64,000 bases of DNA from Paenibacillus lacisoli (GTDB lineage: Bacteria; Bacillota; Bacilli; Paenibacillales; Paenibacillaceae): contig NZ_JAUQTB010000001.1 of the NCBI RefSeq assembly GCF_030580655.1, forward strand, positions 372,001 through 436,000, written 5' to 3'. The notes under the pieces were generated by a model. That model saw only the letters and a list, made by a program, of their open reading frames with translations. It was not told the origin of the DNA and ran no database searches. Every line of letters starts with the position of its first letter. Within the stretch, counting starts at the first letter, position 1. Shown here piece by piece: positions 8,917-17,416 of this stretch. Position numbers and translations under genes: made by a program.

Positions 8917-9786
8917 TTATTTACTATTTTCCTTGACATGCTGGACACTGATTTTGTCCTGAGGTACTTTTAATTCTTTGATGACCAGATCGATAATACC
9001 TACAGCCTGCTTGGCATCCAGCTTGTCGCTGATGACAACGACGTTGTATTTCTCATTGGCTTCTTCACGTACGACTGCGTTAGCATACTTTTGCTTCAGC
9101 TCTTCTTCGATATTTGTAATTTTGGACTGCTTCTCTTCCAGAGCCTGCAGTTCCTTTTCTACTTTGGCCGAGTCTTCCGGATTTTTGGACATGTCGGCCA
9201 TCGCCGCGCTCAGCTCTTCGGTTTTCTCATTATAGCTTTGGTCGCGCTCGAATAGATATTGATCAATTGCGGAAGCTGTTACCGGCTTGGCCGCGTTGTC
9301 GTCTTCCAGCTCCTTCAGCACCTGATCATCTGTTTTCGCCCCCCCGGCCGCTGCCTGGTCTTTTGCGTCGGCTGCCGTTTCCTTGTCACCTGCGCCGGAA
9401 GCAGAACTGCTGGTCGAATCTTCGGACTGCTGGGACGAATCCTTGGAGTCTGCTTTGCCAGGGTCTGTATTCGCCGGTTCTTGAGCGGGCGCCTTCTGAC
9501 CCTCGCTGTCTGAAGAAGCCTGGGATTTGTCTGCAGCTCCGCTGTCACTTTCTCCGCTTGCCTCTTCTGCCGCGTCACCGGTTACTACCTCGTTCACCAC
9601 AAGACCGTCTGCCGACTCCTTATCTCCTGCCTGGCCCGCTGCACCGGCTTTCGTGTCCTGCTGCTGACTGCCCGCTACCGGTGTTTTGGCTGGTCCTGAA
9701 TCCTCTGTGAACAGATAATACGCCGAAAGAACCACCATCAGACTGAGCATCGATACCAGCCAGATTGTTTGTCTTTTGTTATTCAT
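8917..9786 (-). CDS. spoIIIAH: stage III sporulation protein AH
   Basis: SpoIIIAH is the mother-cell half of the SpoIIQ-SpoIIIAH channel crossing the two membranes around the forespore. One N-terminal transmembrane segment (about residues 8-26) is followed by a very long linker rich in Ser, Asp, Gln and Ala (about 30-165), then the conserved YscJ/FliF-like ring domain (YLFERDQSYNEKTEELSAAM to DLVIKELKVPQDKISV). At 289 residues it is clearly longer than the B. subtilis protein (about 218); the excess is in the linker. It is the last gene of the operon. Confidence 0.9.
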   Translation of the reverse strand: MNNKRQTIWLVSMLSLMVVLSAYYLFTEDSGPAKTPVAGSQQQDTKAGAAGQAGDKESADGLVVNEVVTGDAAEEASGESDSGAADKSQASSDSEGQKAPAQEPANTDPGKADSKDSSQQSEDSTSSSASGAGDKETAADAKDQAAAGGAKTDDQVLKELEDDNAAKPVTASAIDQYLFERDQSYNEKTEELSAAMADMSKNPEDSAKVEKELQALEEKQSKITNIEEELKQKYANAVVREEANEKYNVVVISDKLDAKQAVGIIDLVIKELKVPQDKISVQHVKENSK

Positions 9787-9831
9787 ACCGTCATTTCCTC
9801 CCCAACACTTTAAAATATCGGCACTTGGCCG

Positions 9832-10473
9832 TTACTGCTGCTTCCGAGGCACTACTGACACACGATAGGCTGGCACGTTCAGCCCTTTCTCTACCGCATC
9901 CACAATCAGCTGCTTGACGACCGGATTCTCGGCACCCTTGGCAACCACGAGTACTCCGCGAACCTTCGGTTTAATCCGCTTGGTGACGATTGGAGTCTGA
10001 CTGCCCGAGGATTCATAGGTGACGATTTCTCCGTCCCGGGTAAACTGCGTGCTGTTCCGCTTACCCCCATTGGAATCACTTTCCTCTGTTTGCTCCTGGC
10101 TGTCCTTGACATTGCGTTGAACCACAATTTCTTCTGTCGAATCAACAGTGACCATAACATCCACTGTTCCTACACCGACAATTTGTTCCAGCATCTGCTT
10201 CATGCTGCTCTCGAAGGCATTCTCGATACTGGCAAAAGAGGAGTCTCCCCCGCCCCCTGATGAAGCAGTGGAAGCCTGTTCGGCAGGTGCCAGTGTGCCT
10301 GGCGGCTCCCTCCCGACATTTTCGGGATCGATCTTTTTAACATTCACGAAGGAATTGAGAAGCATAATGGCCACGCCCAGCAAACCAAGAATAATTAGCC
10401 AGCGCAGCACATGGGTACGCTTCGGCCCGTTTCCGCCAGCTAGCTTGCCAAGCCATTCCGTCAATTTCCCCAC
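9832..10473 (-). CDS. spoIIIAG: stage III sporulation protein AG
   Basis: SpoIIIAG forms a large ring in the mother-cell membrane of the SpoIIIA-SpoIIQ complex. The 213-residue protein has a single transmembrane helix (about 24-43) and an extracytoplasmic ring-building domain (VDVMVTVDSTEEIVVQRNVK, then VRGVLVVAKGAENPVVKQ). The start is a GTG at 10473, preceded by GGGGGGAG. It lies between spoIIIAF and spoIIIAH as in Bacillus. Confidence 0.92.
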   Translation of the reverse strand: MGKLTEWLGKLAGGNGPKRTHVLRWLIILGLLGVAIMLLNSFVNVKKIDPENVGREPPGTLAPAEQASTASSGGGGDSSFASIENAFESSMKQMLEQIVGVGTVDVMVTVDSTEEIVVQRNVKDSQEQTEESDSNGGKRNSTQFTRDGEIVTYESSGSQTPIVTKRIKPKVRGVLVVAKGAENPVVKQLIVDAVEKGLNVPAYRVSVVPRKQQ

Positions 10474-10490
10474 GGATTCTCCCCCCCTTA

Positions 10491-11264
10491 TTACATTTTT
10501 CCTGATTCTGAAGTACTCTGGCGAATATCTATTTTGGACTTCTCAATACTCCAGCGCGAATGGACCAGTTCAATGATGCTTTTCACTTGCGCTTCATCAG
10601 CCTGAACGGAAACAGCGCTGTCAGCCAGCTGTTCGGTACCCGGTCCGTGGCCTGTCCTGGTCATTCCGGAATCTTCCGCATCTTTGCCCAGCTGAACATG
10701 GACACTTGCAACAGGATCAACCCTGATTTCTCTCGGAGAGTCGTTCTTATTAGAATCCGGCGGCTTTTCACCTGCAGGATCTCGGGGAGGGCCCAGCAAT
10801 ACAGTGACTGACTGAACATCCGGCTGAGCCGCTTGACTGCTGCCATCCTGCGAAATGCTGCTCCCGTCCCGAATGCCAATCTGAACAGATTGGACCATAA
10901 TGCCCGTTTCTTGGCTGATCTGCTCCTTCATTTGCTGTGCCATTTGTTCGCCAGCCCACTGCAGAGCCTGATGATCCTGCTGCTGTCTTAGCTTTTTCCC
11001 ATCCGCCAGCACCTGCTCCAGTGTCGGAGCTTTTCCGTCAAGACTGCCCCCCCGTGTCATCGCCTGGAACGTCTCCTGCAGCTTCGCAGCCGGATTTGCA
11101 CTCAGCAGTTTAACAACAGGCGTGAGCAAGGTAAGCAGGATCAGCAGGCTTAATACCAGCTTGACATAACGCTCCATAGACTTGCTTGGCAGCATCAGAT
11201 CTACGAAGGCAGCAAGCATGACGATCAGAATCAGCTCCTTCAGCCATCCGCTGAGCCATTCCAT
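10491..11264 (-). CDS. spoIIIAF: stage III sporulation protein AF
   Basis: A component of the SpoIIIA complex with two N-terminal membrane segments (about 6-25 and 35-55) containing the family sequence DLMLPSKSMERYVKLVLSLL, followed by a soluble domain. A GTG at 11282 overlaps the end of spoIIIAE, but the ATG at 11264 directly after a G-rich ribosome site gives the family-like start MEWLSGWLKELI (257 residues). A run of nine Gs just before the start is a possible slippage site in DNA or transcript. Confidence 0.88.
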   Translation of the reverse strand: MEWLSGWLKELILIVMLAAFVDLMLPSKSMERYVKLVLSLLILLTLLTPVVKLLSANPAAKLQETFQAMTRGGSLDGKAPTLEQVLADGKKLRQQQDHQALQWAGEQMAQQMKEQISQETGIMVQSVQIGIRDGSSISQDGSSQAAQPDVQSVTVLLGPPRDPAGEKPPDSNKNDSPREIRVDPVASVHVQLGKDAEDSGMTRTGHGPGTEQLADSAVSVQADEAQVKSIIELVHSRWSIEKSKIDIRQSTSESGKM

Positions 11265-11278
11265 CTCTCCCCCCCCCT

Positions 11279-12571
11279 TCACCTGAGCATGACGGTCAGA
11301 TTGCCTGCAGTCAGCAGAATGGTCACTGCGAGGAAAAACATCAGACCCACTGCGGCAAGTGCAGCAAATACAAATACCATACTTTTGCCGATGGCCTCAA
11401 GACATTCTACGACTGGCGTGTCTCCCATGGGCTGCATGACCGCTGCCGTGATCTTGTAAATCAGAGCGAGCGTCAGGATTTTGAGTGCCGGAAACGCGCA
11501 AAGGAAGAGGAGTATCAGTACACCTGCCAAGCCAACCGCATTCTTCACCAGCAGGGAAGCGGAGAGGACCGTGTCGGTCGCATCAGCAAGCGCCTTGCCG
11601 ACCACAGGGACGAAGCTTCCGGTTACATACTTTGCCGCCCGGATCGTCACTCCGTCTGTCACCGATCCGGTCAATCCTTGTACAGAAATTACACCCAGGA
11701 AGATGGTCAGCATGACACCCAGCAGACCTACACTAACGTTTCGCAGCAGATTGGCAAGCGAGGTCAGCTTGTACTTGGTAGAGATCGAACTGACCAGATG
11801 CAGAACGGCCGAGAAAAACATGAGCGGAAAGACAACGATATGGATGGTCGTCCCGACCATGTTGATCATGAACACAATAAGCGGGTGCGTCACCGAGACG
11901 GTAACGATATTGCCCATGGAAGCCAGCAGTGTAAAGAGGAGAGGCACCATCGCCATCATAAAATTGATCATGTCGTTGATGGCGTCTTTGGCGTAGCCGA
12001 TGGCTACATTAAAGCTGTTAATTGCAATGACGATAATAACCATGTAGCACAAGGAATAAGCGATTTTGCTGACCTGATTACGCTCGAAAGCTGTCTGGAG
12101 CGTTTCCAGAATCATACTCATAATACTTAGCATCACGATGGTTACCAGCAGCTTGCCATTATACAAAATTTCATGCAGCAGAATGGAGCCGATCGCCGAG
12201 AAAACCGACTGCAGGCTGAAACCGTGCCCGCCGGGAAGGAGCATGTCCATAAACGAGGGTACCGAGCCATCGGGGAAGAAGCCGCCGTATTGTTTCATCA
12301 AGCCGTCCCAATAGCGCTCAACCTCATCCTTTGGCAGAAGGTCAGCCTGCTGCTTCACCCACTGATCCATTGGCGGCTTCGCTGGGTCGTCCGCTAGACT
12401 TGGAGCCGTGCCGGCCAGCCAGAAGCAGATCACCAGCACGAGCAGGCTTGTACAGCTGATCCCGGGCTTTGAATCAAGCCGGACCTGCGGAGCGCGGCGG
12501 TCGGCAGCCGGCCGCAGGCTTGATAACAAGCGTATATGCCAGGCTGTCCACCATCTGCGCAATCGCTTCAT
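11279..12571 (-). CDS. spoIIIAE: stage III sporulation protein AE
   Basis: SpoIIIAE is a polytopic membrane protein of the SpoIIIA complex. The 430-residue protein has an N-terminal signal-like hydrophobic stretch, a periplasm-facing segment with DQWVKQQADLLPKDEVERYW, and six or more transmembrane helices from about residue 120 on. Family motifs such as FNVAIGYAKDAINDMINFMMA are present. The next gene (spoIIIAF) starts within or just after its stop codon. Confidence 0.93.
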   Translation of the reverse strand: MKRLRRWWTAWHIRLLSSLRPAADRRAPQVRLDSKPGISCTSLLVLVICFWLAGTAPSLADDPAKPPMDQWVKQQADLLPKDEVERYWDGLMKQYGGFFPDGSVPSFMDMLLPGGHGFSLQSVFSAIGSILLHEILYNGKLLVTIVMLSIMSMILETLQTAFERNQVSKIAYSLCYMVIIVIAINSFNVAIGYAKDAINDMINFMMAMVPLLFTLLASMGNIVTVSVTHPLIVFMINMVGTTIHIVVFPLMFFSAVLHLVSSISTKYKLTSLANLLRNVSVGLLGVMLTIFLGVISVQGLTGSVTDGVTIRAAKYVTGSFVPVVGKALADATDTVLSASLLVKNAVGLAGVLILLFLCAFPALKILTLALIYKITAAVMQPMGDTPVVECLEAIGKSMVFVFAALAAVGLMFFLAVTILLTAGNLTVMLR

Positions 12572-12631
12572 TTCTACGCTCCTTCCCGGTTTGCTCGCGG
12601 CAGTTCAAGCCCCGTTTATCTCTATGCGGAA

Positions 12632-13021
12632 CTATGTGGGCATCAGCTTCATCACCGTTTCAATAATGATACTGATGATGGGTATCGCTAGCACCATGAT
12701 CAGCACTTTCCCGGTCAGCTCTATCTTGGAAGCAATGCTGTCCTGCCCGGCATCTTTGACCACCTGTGCACCAAATTCGGCGATGTAGGCAATACCGATA
12801 ATTTTGAGCACCGTCTTCAGATATATCAGGTCAATGCCTGACGATTCCGCGATCCGTTCCAACACTTCCACCACAGAGCCAATTTTGCCTACCAGCATAA
12901 GGAATATCAGAATGCCGGTCGCAGCAGCAATCAGGAAGGCAAACATCGGTTTCTGTTCCTTGACGACCAGGATGAGCACGGTAGCTATCAGCCCGAGGCC
13001 GATCACTTGAATCATCTCCAT
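12632..13021 (-). CDS. spoIIIAD: stage III sporulation protein AD
   Basis: A 129-residue polytopic membrane protein of the SpoIIIA complex. It is highly conserved: VIGLGLIATVLILVVKEQKP near the start and KIIGIAYIAEFGAQVVKDAG near residue 75. I chose the ATG at 13021, 5 nt from AGGTGG, rather than a GTG at 13030. It sits in the standard order between AC and AE. Confidence 0.93.
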   Translation of the reverse strand: MEMIQVIGLGLIATVLILVVKEQKPMFAFLIAAATGILIFLMLVGKIGSVVEVLERIAESSGIDLIYLKTVLKIIGIAYIAEFGAQVVKDAGQDSIASKIELTGKVLIMVLAIPIISIIIETVMKLMPT

Positions 13022-13043
13022 AGAGACCACCTACTTACAGAGT

Positions 13044-13247
13044 TCACTGGAACAAAAATATCGACTTTATCTCCTGGAGGAGACTATCGAGCAGCCTGAC
13101 GACCATAAACAGGACGACGACAAATCCGATTACTGTGACCCAATGGGCCATATCCTCCTTGCCCATCTGCTTCAGAACGGTATGAATCATGGCGATAATG
13201 ATGCCGATCCCCGCAATTTGAAAAATCGCGTTTACTTCAAGGTTCAT
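13044..13247 (-). CDS. spoIIIAC: stage III sporulation protein AC
   Basis: A 67-residue protein with two transmembrane helices, conserved across spore formers (AIFQIAGIGIIIAMIHTVLK, then WVTVIGFVVVLFMVV). The ATG at 13247 lies 8 nt after GGGG, giving a length equal to that of Bacillus SpoIIIAC. Part of the SpoIIIA transport complex. Confidence 0.92.
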   Translation of the reverse strand: MNLEVNAIFQIAGIGIIIAMIHTVLKQMGKEDMAHWVTVIGFVVVLFMVVRLLDSLLQEIKSIFLFQ

Positions 13248-13260
13248 CGTTGGCACCCCG

Positions 13261-13779
13261 CTAAAAGATCAAAATGACGACTAATGCACCACAGAGCATC
13301 CCAAGGCTTCTCCACATCTTCTCGTAACGCTGCTGATCGGCAAGCGCTGCCGTCTCTTCAAGGGATAACTGCTGTATGGTCAGTGATACGTGCTTCAGCT
13401 GGTCCTGCCGGTCGCTGGTGCCAAGACTGAATCCAAGCTGGCGGAGCGCTTCCTTCTCCGGCTGCTTCATTGCCGTAGCGCCCCAGCATTCCTCGATGGC
13501 TTGATGCAGGCTGTCCTGCGCGCTTTTGCCCGTACCGGGTTCCATCAGCCTGGCAGCCCGATGAAAGAGGCTTCGCAGCGGCTCACGCTGCTGATGGCCC
13601 ATCTTGGACATAGCTTCAGGAAGCGGTGTAAAGCCATAATTGATCTCCGTCATCAGTCTCTGCAGTGCGGTGATCAGCTCACGGATCTGACGCGGCCTCC
13701 GGGCATACAGACCTGCCTGATACCATCCGCCCAGCGTAGCAGCCAACATCACGAGCAGCGCTCCTGTCATCTTAAGCAT
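13261..13779 (-). CDS. spoIIIAB: stage III sporulation protein AB
   Basis: A 172-residue protein with membrane segments at both ends (about 4-22 and near the C-terminus, SLGMLCGALVVILIF) and a helical core. Family features are ARRPRQIRELITALQRLMTEINYG and GTSDRQDQLKHVSLT. It resembles type II secretion GspF. Start ATG at 13779 has GGAGG 7 nt upstream and overlaps spoIIIAA by 8 bp, so translation is probably coupled. Confidence 0.92.
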   Translation of the reverse strand: MLKMTGALLVMLAATLGGWYQAGLYARRPRQIRELITALQRLMTEINYGFTPLPEAMSKMGHQQREPLRSLFHRAARLMEPGTGKSAQDSLHQAIEECWGATAMKQPEKEALRQLGFSLGTSDRQDQLKHVSLTIQQLSLEETAALADQQRYEKMWRSLGMLCGALVVILIF

Positions 13780-14776
13780 GTCTATCCCTCCCCTTTCGGG
13801 AAACATCCGGGATGATCATCATCCGCTGCTTGGCGTCAGCTACTCTGAAGCTGATAACACTCCCCTTGCGCTGCAGAAGAACATAGCGCTGGAACAGCTC
13901 CTGACTGAGCATAGGCGAGAAAGCTGGTCTCCGCGACAGCTCGGCCAATTCCCGGCCATGAGCTGTCGCTATGACCGAAATGCCAGCCTGCATGGCTTCC
14001 TGCACAGCATAAGCATCTTCCGTTCGCCCAATCTCATCCACGATCAGAACTTCCGGAGACATTGAACGAATCATCATCATCATGCCCTCCGCCTTGGGAC
14101 ATCCGTCCATGACATCCGTCCGTGGACCGACATCAAACCCGGGCACTCCCTTATGACTGCCCGCAATTTCTGAGCGTTCATCCACGATGCCGACCTTCTG
14201 CCCGCGGGCAAAGGGATTTGCCCCATCTTCGTATCCCGTGCCTGTGCTGATCTGACGGGCCAAATCCCGGATCAGCGTTGTCTTCCCCTGCTGAGGTGGC
14301 GACAAAATCAATGTGTGGTGTAATCGCCCGCCAGACTCGTCCCATAGAAATGGCAGAATATTATCGGCAATACCAGGCAGTTCACGGGCAATTCTGACAT
14401 TAAAGCTGCTAATGTCCCTCAGATGTTCTACAGCTCCTCCGCTAAGGACCGTCCTGCCGGCCAGCCCTACCCGATGCCCTCCCGGAAGGGTGATAAAGCC
14501 TTTACGCAGTTCCTCTTCCATCGTATACAGAGAGTGGTTACTGATGGTGTCCAGAAGCCGGTAGGTATCCTCCCTGCCTGGCTTGTACGCCTTGTTCTCC
14601 TCTGATGTCAATTCACCGTCAGGAGTTACAAAATAGCTGTCACCGCCCGTATTAATCTCAAGAGCCCTGCCTTCCCTTATCCGGACTTCCTCAAGAGCGG
14701 TAAACCTCTCATCAGGAAGCGATCTAAGCATTCTCTGCAATAGGTCGGGAAACAGCTCCAGCCAATGCAGCCTCAT
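13772..14776 (-). CDS. spoIIIAA: stage III sporulation protein AA (ATPase)
   Basis: The mother-cell ATPase that resembles secretion ATPases and powers the SpoIIIA complex. Walker A (PPQQGKTTL) lies near residue 157 and the Walker B-like ILIVDEIGRTED block near 225. The ORF extends further upstream, but the ATG at 14776 has AGGGGG 7 nt before it and gives a 334-residue protein. A sigma-E-like promoter lies just upstream. Confidence 0.93.
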   Translation of the reverse strand: MRLHWLELFPDLLQRMLRSLPDERFTALEEVRIREGRALEINTGGDSYFVTPDGELTSEENKAYKPGREDTYRLLDTISNHSLYTMEEELRKGFITLPGGHRVGLAGRTVLSGGAVEHLRDISSFNVRIARELPGIADNILPFLWDESGGRLHHTLILSPPQQGKTTLIRDLARQISTGTGYEDGANPFARGQKVGIVDERSEIAGSHKGVPGFDVGPRTDVMDGCPKAEGMMMMIRSMSPEVLIVDEIGRTEDAYAVQEAMQAGISVIATAHGRELAELSRRPAFSPMLSQELFQRYVLLQRKGSVISFRVADAKQRMMIIPDVSRKGRDRHA

Positions 14777-14810
14777 AACCAAGCCCCCTAGTTGTCCTTC
14801 GTATACCCTA

Positions 14811-14838
14811 TGTGTATGCAGGAAAGTCACGTTTAGAC
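14811..14838 (-). promoter_or_regulatory. sigma-E-like promoter of the spoIIIA operon
   Basis: On the minus strand CATACACA (14818-14811) fits the sigma-E -10 consensus CATANAMW, and GTCTAAA (14838-14832) partly fits the -35 element, 13 bp away. The match at -10 is good and at -35 partial. It lies 35 bp upstream of the spoIIIAA start. In B. subtilis spoIIIA is a sigma-E operon, which supports the call. Confidence 0.55.
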
Positions 14839-14848
14839 CGGTAATCTA

Positions 14849-15112
14849 TCATTTCTTTAAAATCCCGAATAAGAGTAGAGCGACCCCGCAGCCGATCAGG
14901 CCGATCTTGTCCCAGGAAAGACGATCTGCCATCCCTGCCAGGCCAATACCCGTAGTCAGCACCAAGATGCACGGCCCCACAAATGCAAGTGCCGAGTTGA
15001 CAGCCAGTGCCTTATCCACCTGATTCAGCTTCAGCATCCAGATTGCCGCGATAATCTCGGCACAACCGGATAGCATTCGGAGCAGCGCCATGCTCCCTAC
15101 AAACTTGTCCAT
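14849..15112 (-). CDS. yqhV: YqhV family small membrane protein (DUF2619)
   Basis: An 87-residue protein with three hydrophobic segments (about 5-25, 37-58, 67-84) and sequence such as AVNSALAFVGPCILVLTTGIGL. It matches the YqhV family, which sits between spoIIIAA and efp in B. subtilis. Function is unknown. The gene precedes spoIIIAA but has no visible terminator after it, so part of spoIIIA transcription could read through from it. Confidence 0.8.
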   Translation of the reverse strand: MDKFVGSMALLRMLSGCAEIIAAIWMLKLNQVDKALAVNSALAFVGPCILVLTTGIGLAGMADRLSWDKIGLIGCGVALLLFGILKK

Positions 15113-15224
15113 GATTACTTTTCCTCCTTTGACCGAATGATGTCTTTTGATAGATATGCAGCACGGTCACCTTTTCATTCCGTTTCTCCGGAGAAAATGA
15201 TAGATTAGCAGTCTGCAGTAAAAC

Positions 15225-15254
15225 AAAAAAAGGCCGTCCCCTCGGGGACAGCCT
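15225..15254 (-). terminator. terminator of lysC
   Basis: The minus-strand RNA forms a stem GGCTGTCCCC-GA-GGGGACGGCC followed by TTTTTTT, 30 bp after the lysC stop. Confidence 0.88.
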
Positions 15255-15285
15255 CTTTCTCTCACATTTAAATAGAAGTATTCAA

Positions 15286-16539
15286 TTACCGGCGAGTCTC
15301 CGGACCTCCAACGAATGCCTGCTCCTCCGTATCTAGATTGTAAGCGGTGTGCAGGGCGCGAATCACTTCCTGAAGCTTACCGCCTTCAATGACACAGGAG
15401 ACCTTGATCTCGGAGGTACTGACCATCTTGATATTGACCCCTTGATCCGAAATCACATCAAACATCTGGGCTGCAACGCCTGGATGGCTGACCATACCGG
15501 CACCGACGATAGATACTTTGACAAGATTGTCCTCGAACGTAATATCCCGGAAAGGCAGTTCATCACGGGTCTTGTTCAGCACCTCGATCGCACGTTCACG
15601 ATCAGATAGCCCTACGGTGAAGGAGAAGTCCGCTTCCCCATTCTGACCGCCGCTTTGCACGATGATATCTACATCGATCTGATGCGCAGCCAAAGAACCA
15701 AAAACTCGGGCCAGGACACCCGGATGATCTGCGACTCCCAAAATGCTGATGCGTGCTACGTTCTTATCATAGGCAATCCCGCTGACTACGACTCCCTGTT
15801 CCATGACTGCTTCCTCCTTCACAACCGTACCTTCATTATAGTTAAAGCTGGACCGTACAATCAGGGGAACTCCTGAATGCTTGGCATATTCCACCGCCCT
15901 CGGGTGCAGCACTGCGGCCCCCAGGTTTGCCAGTTCCAGCATTTCATCGTAAGAGATTTCCTTCAGCTTGCGTGCATTCTTGACGATCCGCGGATCTGTG
16001 GAATAAATTCCGTCTACATCCGTGTAGATTTCGCAGAAGTCTGCATCGATTGCTGCCGCCAGGGCGACTGCCGTCGTATCGGAACCGCCGCGTCCCAAGG
16101 TTGTAATCTCACCTTCATCTGTCATCCCCTGGAATCCGGCAACAATGACAATCTTGCCCTCGCCGAGCGCTTTCTTCACCCGTTCCGGATGGATGTCTGT
16201 AATGCGGGCTTTACCGTGAACAGCCTCCGTCCGGAAGCCGGCCTGCCAGCCTGTGAACGAAATAGCGTCACGCCCGAGATTATGAATCGCCATGGAGAGC
16301 AGGGCCATCGAGATTTGTTCTCCGTTGACCATCAGCATGTCCATTTCCCTGGCGGGTGGATTTTCATTCAACAGCTTGGACTGGTCAATCAGCTCGTCTG
16401 TTGTATCTCCCATTGCAGATACAACCACCACGCATTGATGTCCCTCGTCCTGTTTCTCTGCAATCCGCTTGGCGACACGTTTCATCCGTTCTGTATCCCC
16501 AACCGAACTGCCTCCAAATTTCATCACATACAAAGACAA
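15286..16539 (-). CDS. lysC: aspartate kinase (aspartokinase II type)
   Basis: Phosphorylates L-aspartate, the entry to lysine, diaminopimelate, threonine and methionine synthesis. The protein (about 417 residues) has the kinase domain with KFGGSSVGD, GEQISMALLSMAI, GFQGMTDEGEITTLGRGGSDTTA, and C-terminal ACT domains (about 265-400). It is closest to the lysine-sensitive B. subtilis LysC rather than DapG. I prefer a TTG at 16539, about 9 nt after AGGAGTGAG; GTG at 16557 is possible. No lysine riboswitch is seen in the roughly 200 bp upstream, unlike B. subtilis lysC. Its place between yqhV and efp is not the Bacillus order. Confidence 0.92.
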   Translation of the reverse strand: MSLYVMKFGGSSVGDTERMKRVAKRIAEKQDEGHQCVVVVSAMGDTTDELIDQSKLLNENPPAREMDMLMVNGEQISMALLSMAIHNLGRDAISFTGWQAGFRTEAVHGKARITDIHPERVKKALGEGKIVIVAGFQGMTDEGEITTLGRGGSDTTAVALAAAIDADFCEIYTDVDGIYSTDPRIVKNARKLKEISYDEMLELANLGAAVLHPRAVEYAKHSGVPLIVRSSFNYNEGTVVKEEAVMEQGVVVSGIAYDKNVARISILGVADHPGVLARVFGSLAAHQIDVDIIVQSGGQNGEADFSFTVGLSDRERAIEVLNKTRDELPFRDITFEDNLVKVSIVGAGMVSHPGVAAQMFDVISDQGVNIKMVSTSEIKVSCVIEGGKLQEVIRALHTAYNLDTEEQAFVGGPETRR

Positions 16540-16747
16540 CGCCAGCTCACTCCTCACTTGTGCTCTTTCTTCTACGCGTTTTGCGCCCTTCCATCTTAGG
16601 CAGCTGCATACGAAAAGGTGCAAATTGCTGCTCTGTCCAAGCTTGTTCCTGCCTGTAACCTCACATGCTTTAGTACAGTATAATACGAAAGAACTGCATC
16701 ATCCATCCCTTTTTTTCAAAAGTGCCATTACGGCGGGGTTGGCAGCA

Positions 16748-16783
16748 CAAAAAATCCCTCCCGCAAAAATGCGGCAGGGATTA
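16748..16783 (-). terminator. terminator of efp
   Basis: The minus-strand RNA pairs AATCCCT.CCGCA with TGCGG.AGGGATT and continues into TTTTTT, 20 bp after the efp stop. Confidence 0.88.
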
Positions 16784-16801
16784 TCATTGTTCATGGGGCT
16801 A

Positions 16802-17359
16802 TTAAGCACGGGAGATATACTTGCCGTCGCGTGTATCGACCAGCAGTACGTCGCCTTCGTTGATGAACAGAGGAACCTGAACATTCAGGCCTGTTTCAAC
16901 TTTAGCGCTTTTCAGGGCGCCTTGAGCCGTATTACCTTTTACGCCTGGCTCTGTTTCAACAACCTTCAGCTCAACGCTGGTAGGCAGGTTGATACCCAGG
17001 ATTTCACCCTGGTAGCTGACGATGTGAACGTTCATGTTCTCTTTGAGGAAATTCAATTCCCATTCCAGCTGGTCGCTGGTCAGGCTGAATTGATCGTAAG
17101 TTTCGTTGTCCATAAAGGTATGCTCTTGACCGCTCGCGTACAGGTAAGATACACCACGGTTCTCGATCTGCGCGCGGCCGATCGTTTCGCCGGCACGGAA
17201 CGTGCGTTCAACGGTATTGCCGTTACGCAGATTTTTGAGCTTGGAGCGCACGAATGCAGCACCTTTACCTGGTTTTACGTGCTGGAAATCAAGAACTGTA
17301 AAGATGTCGCCGTCAACCTCTACGGTCAGGCCTGTTTTGAAATCGTTAACGTTAATCAC
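16802..17359 (-). CDS. efp: translation elongation factor P
   Basis: EF-P relieves ribosome stalling at polyproline stretches. The 185-residue length is exact for the family. The loop carrying the modifiable lysine reads [19 protein letters not shown] (near residues 28-46), and the C-terminal ends in the signature [20 protein letters not shown]. Start is a GTG at 17359 behind AGGAGGGG. Downstream of the Xaa-Pro peptidase gene as in Bacillus. Confidence 0.96.
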   Translation of the reverse strand: MINVNDFKTGLTVEVDGDIFTVLDFQHVKPGKGAAFVRSKLKNLRNGNTVERTFRAGETIGRAQIENRGVSYLYASGQEHTFMDNETYDQFSLTSDQLEWELNFLKENMNVHIVSYQGEILGINLPTSVELKVVETEPGVKGNTAQGALKSAKVETGLNVQVPLFINEGDVLLVDTRDGKYISRA

Positions 17360-17416
17360 TGAAAAAACCCCTCCTACAGGATCATGAATGCTTGTTTTCG
17401 TGTTGCTTGATGGCTC

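Noticed and set aside
16624..16747. Lysine riboswitch before lysC
   Set aside because: Expected from B. subtilis, but the interval is too short and lacks the conserved L-box segments.
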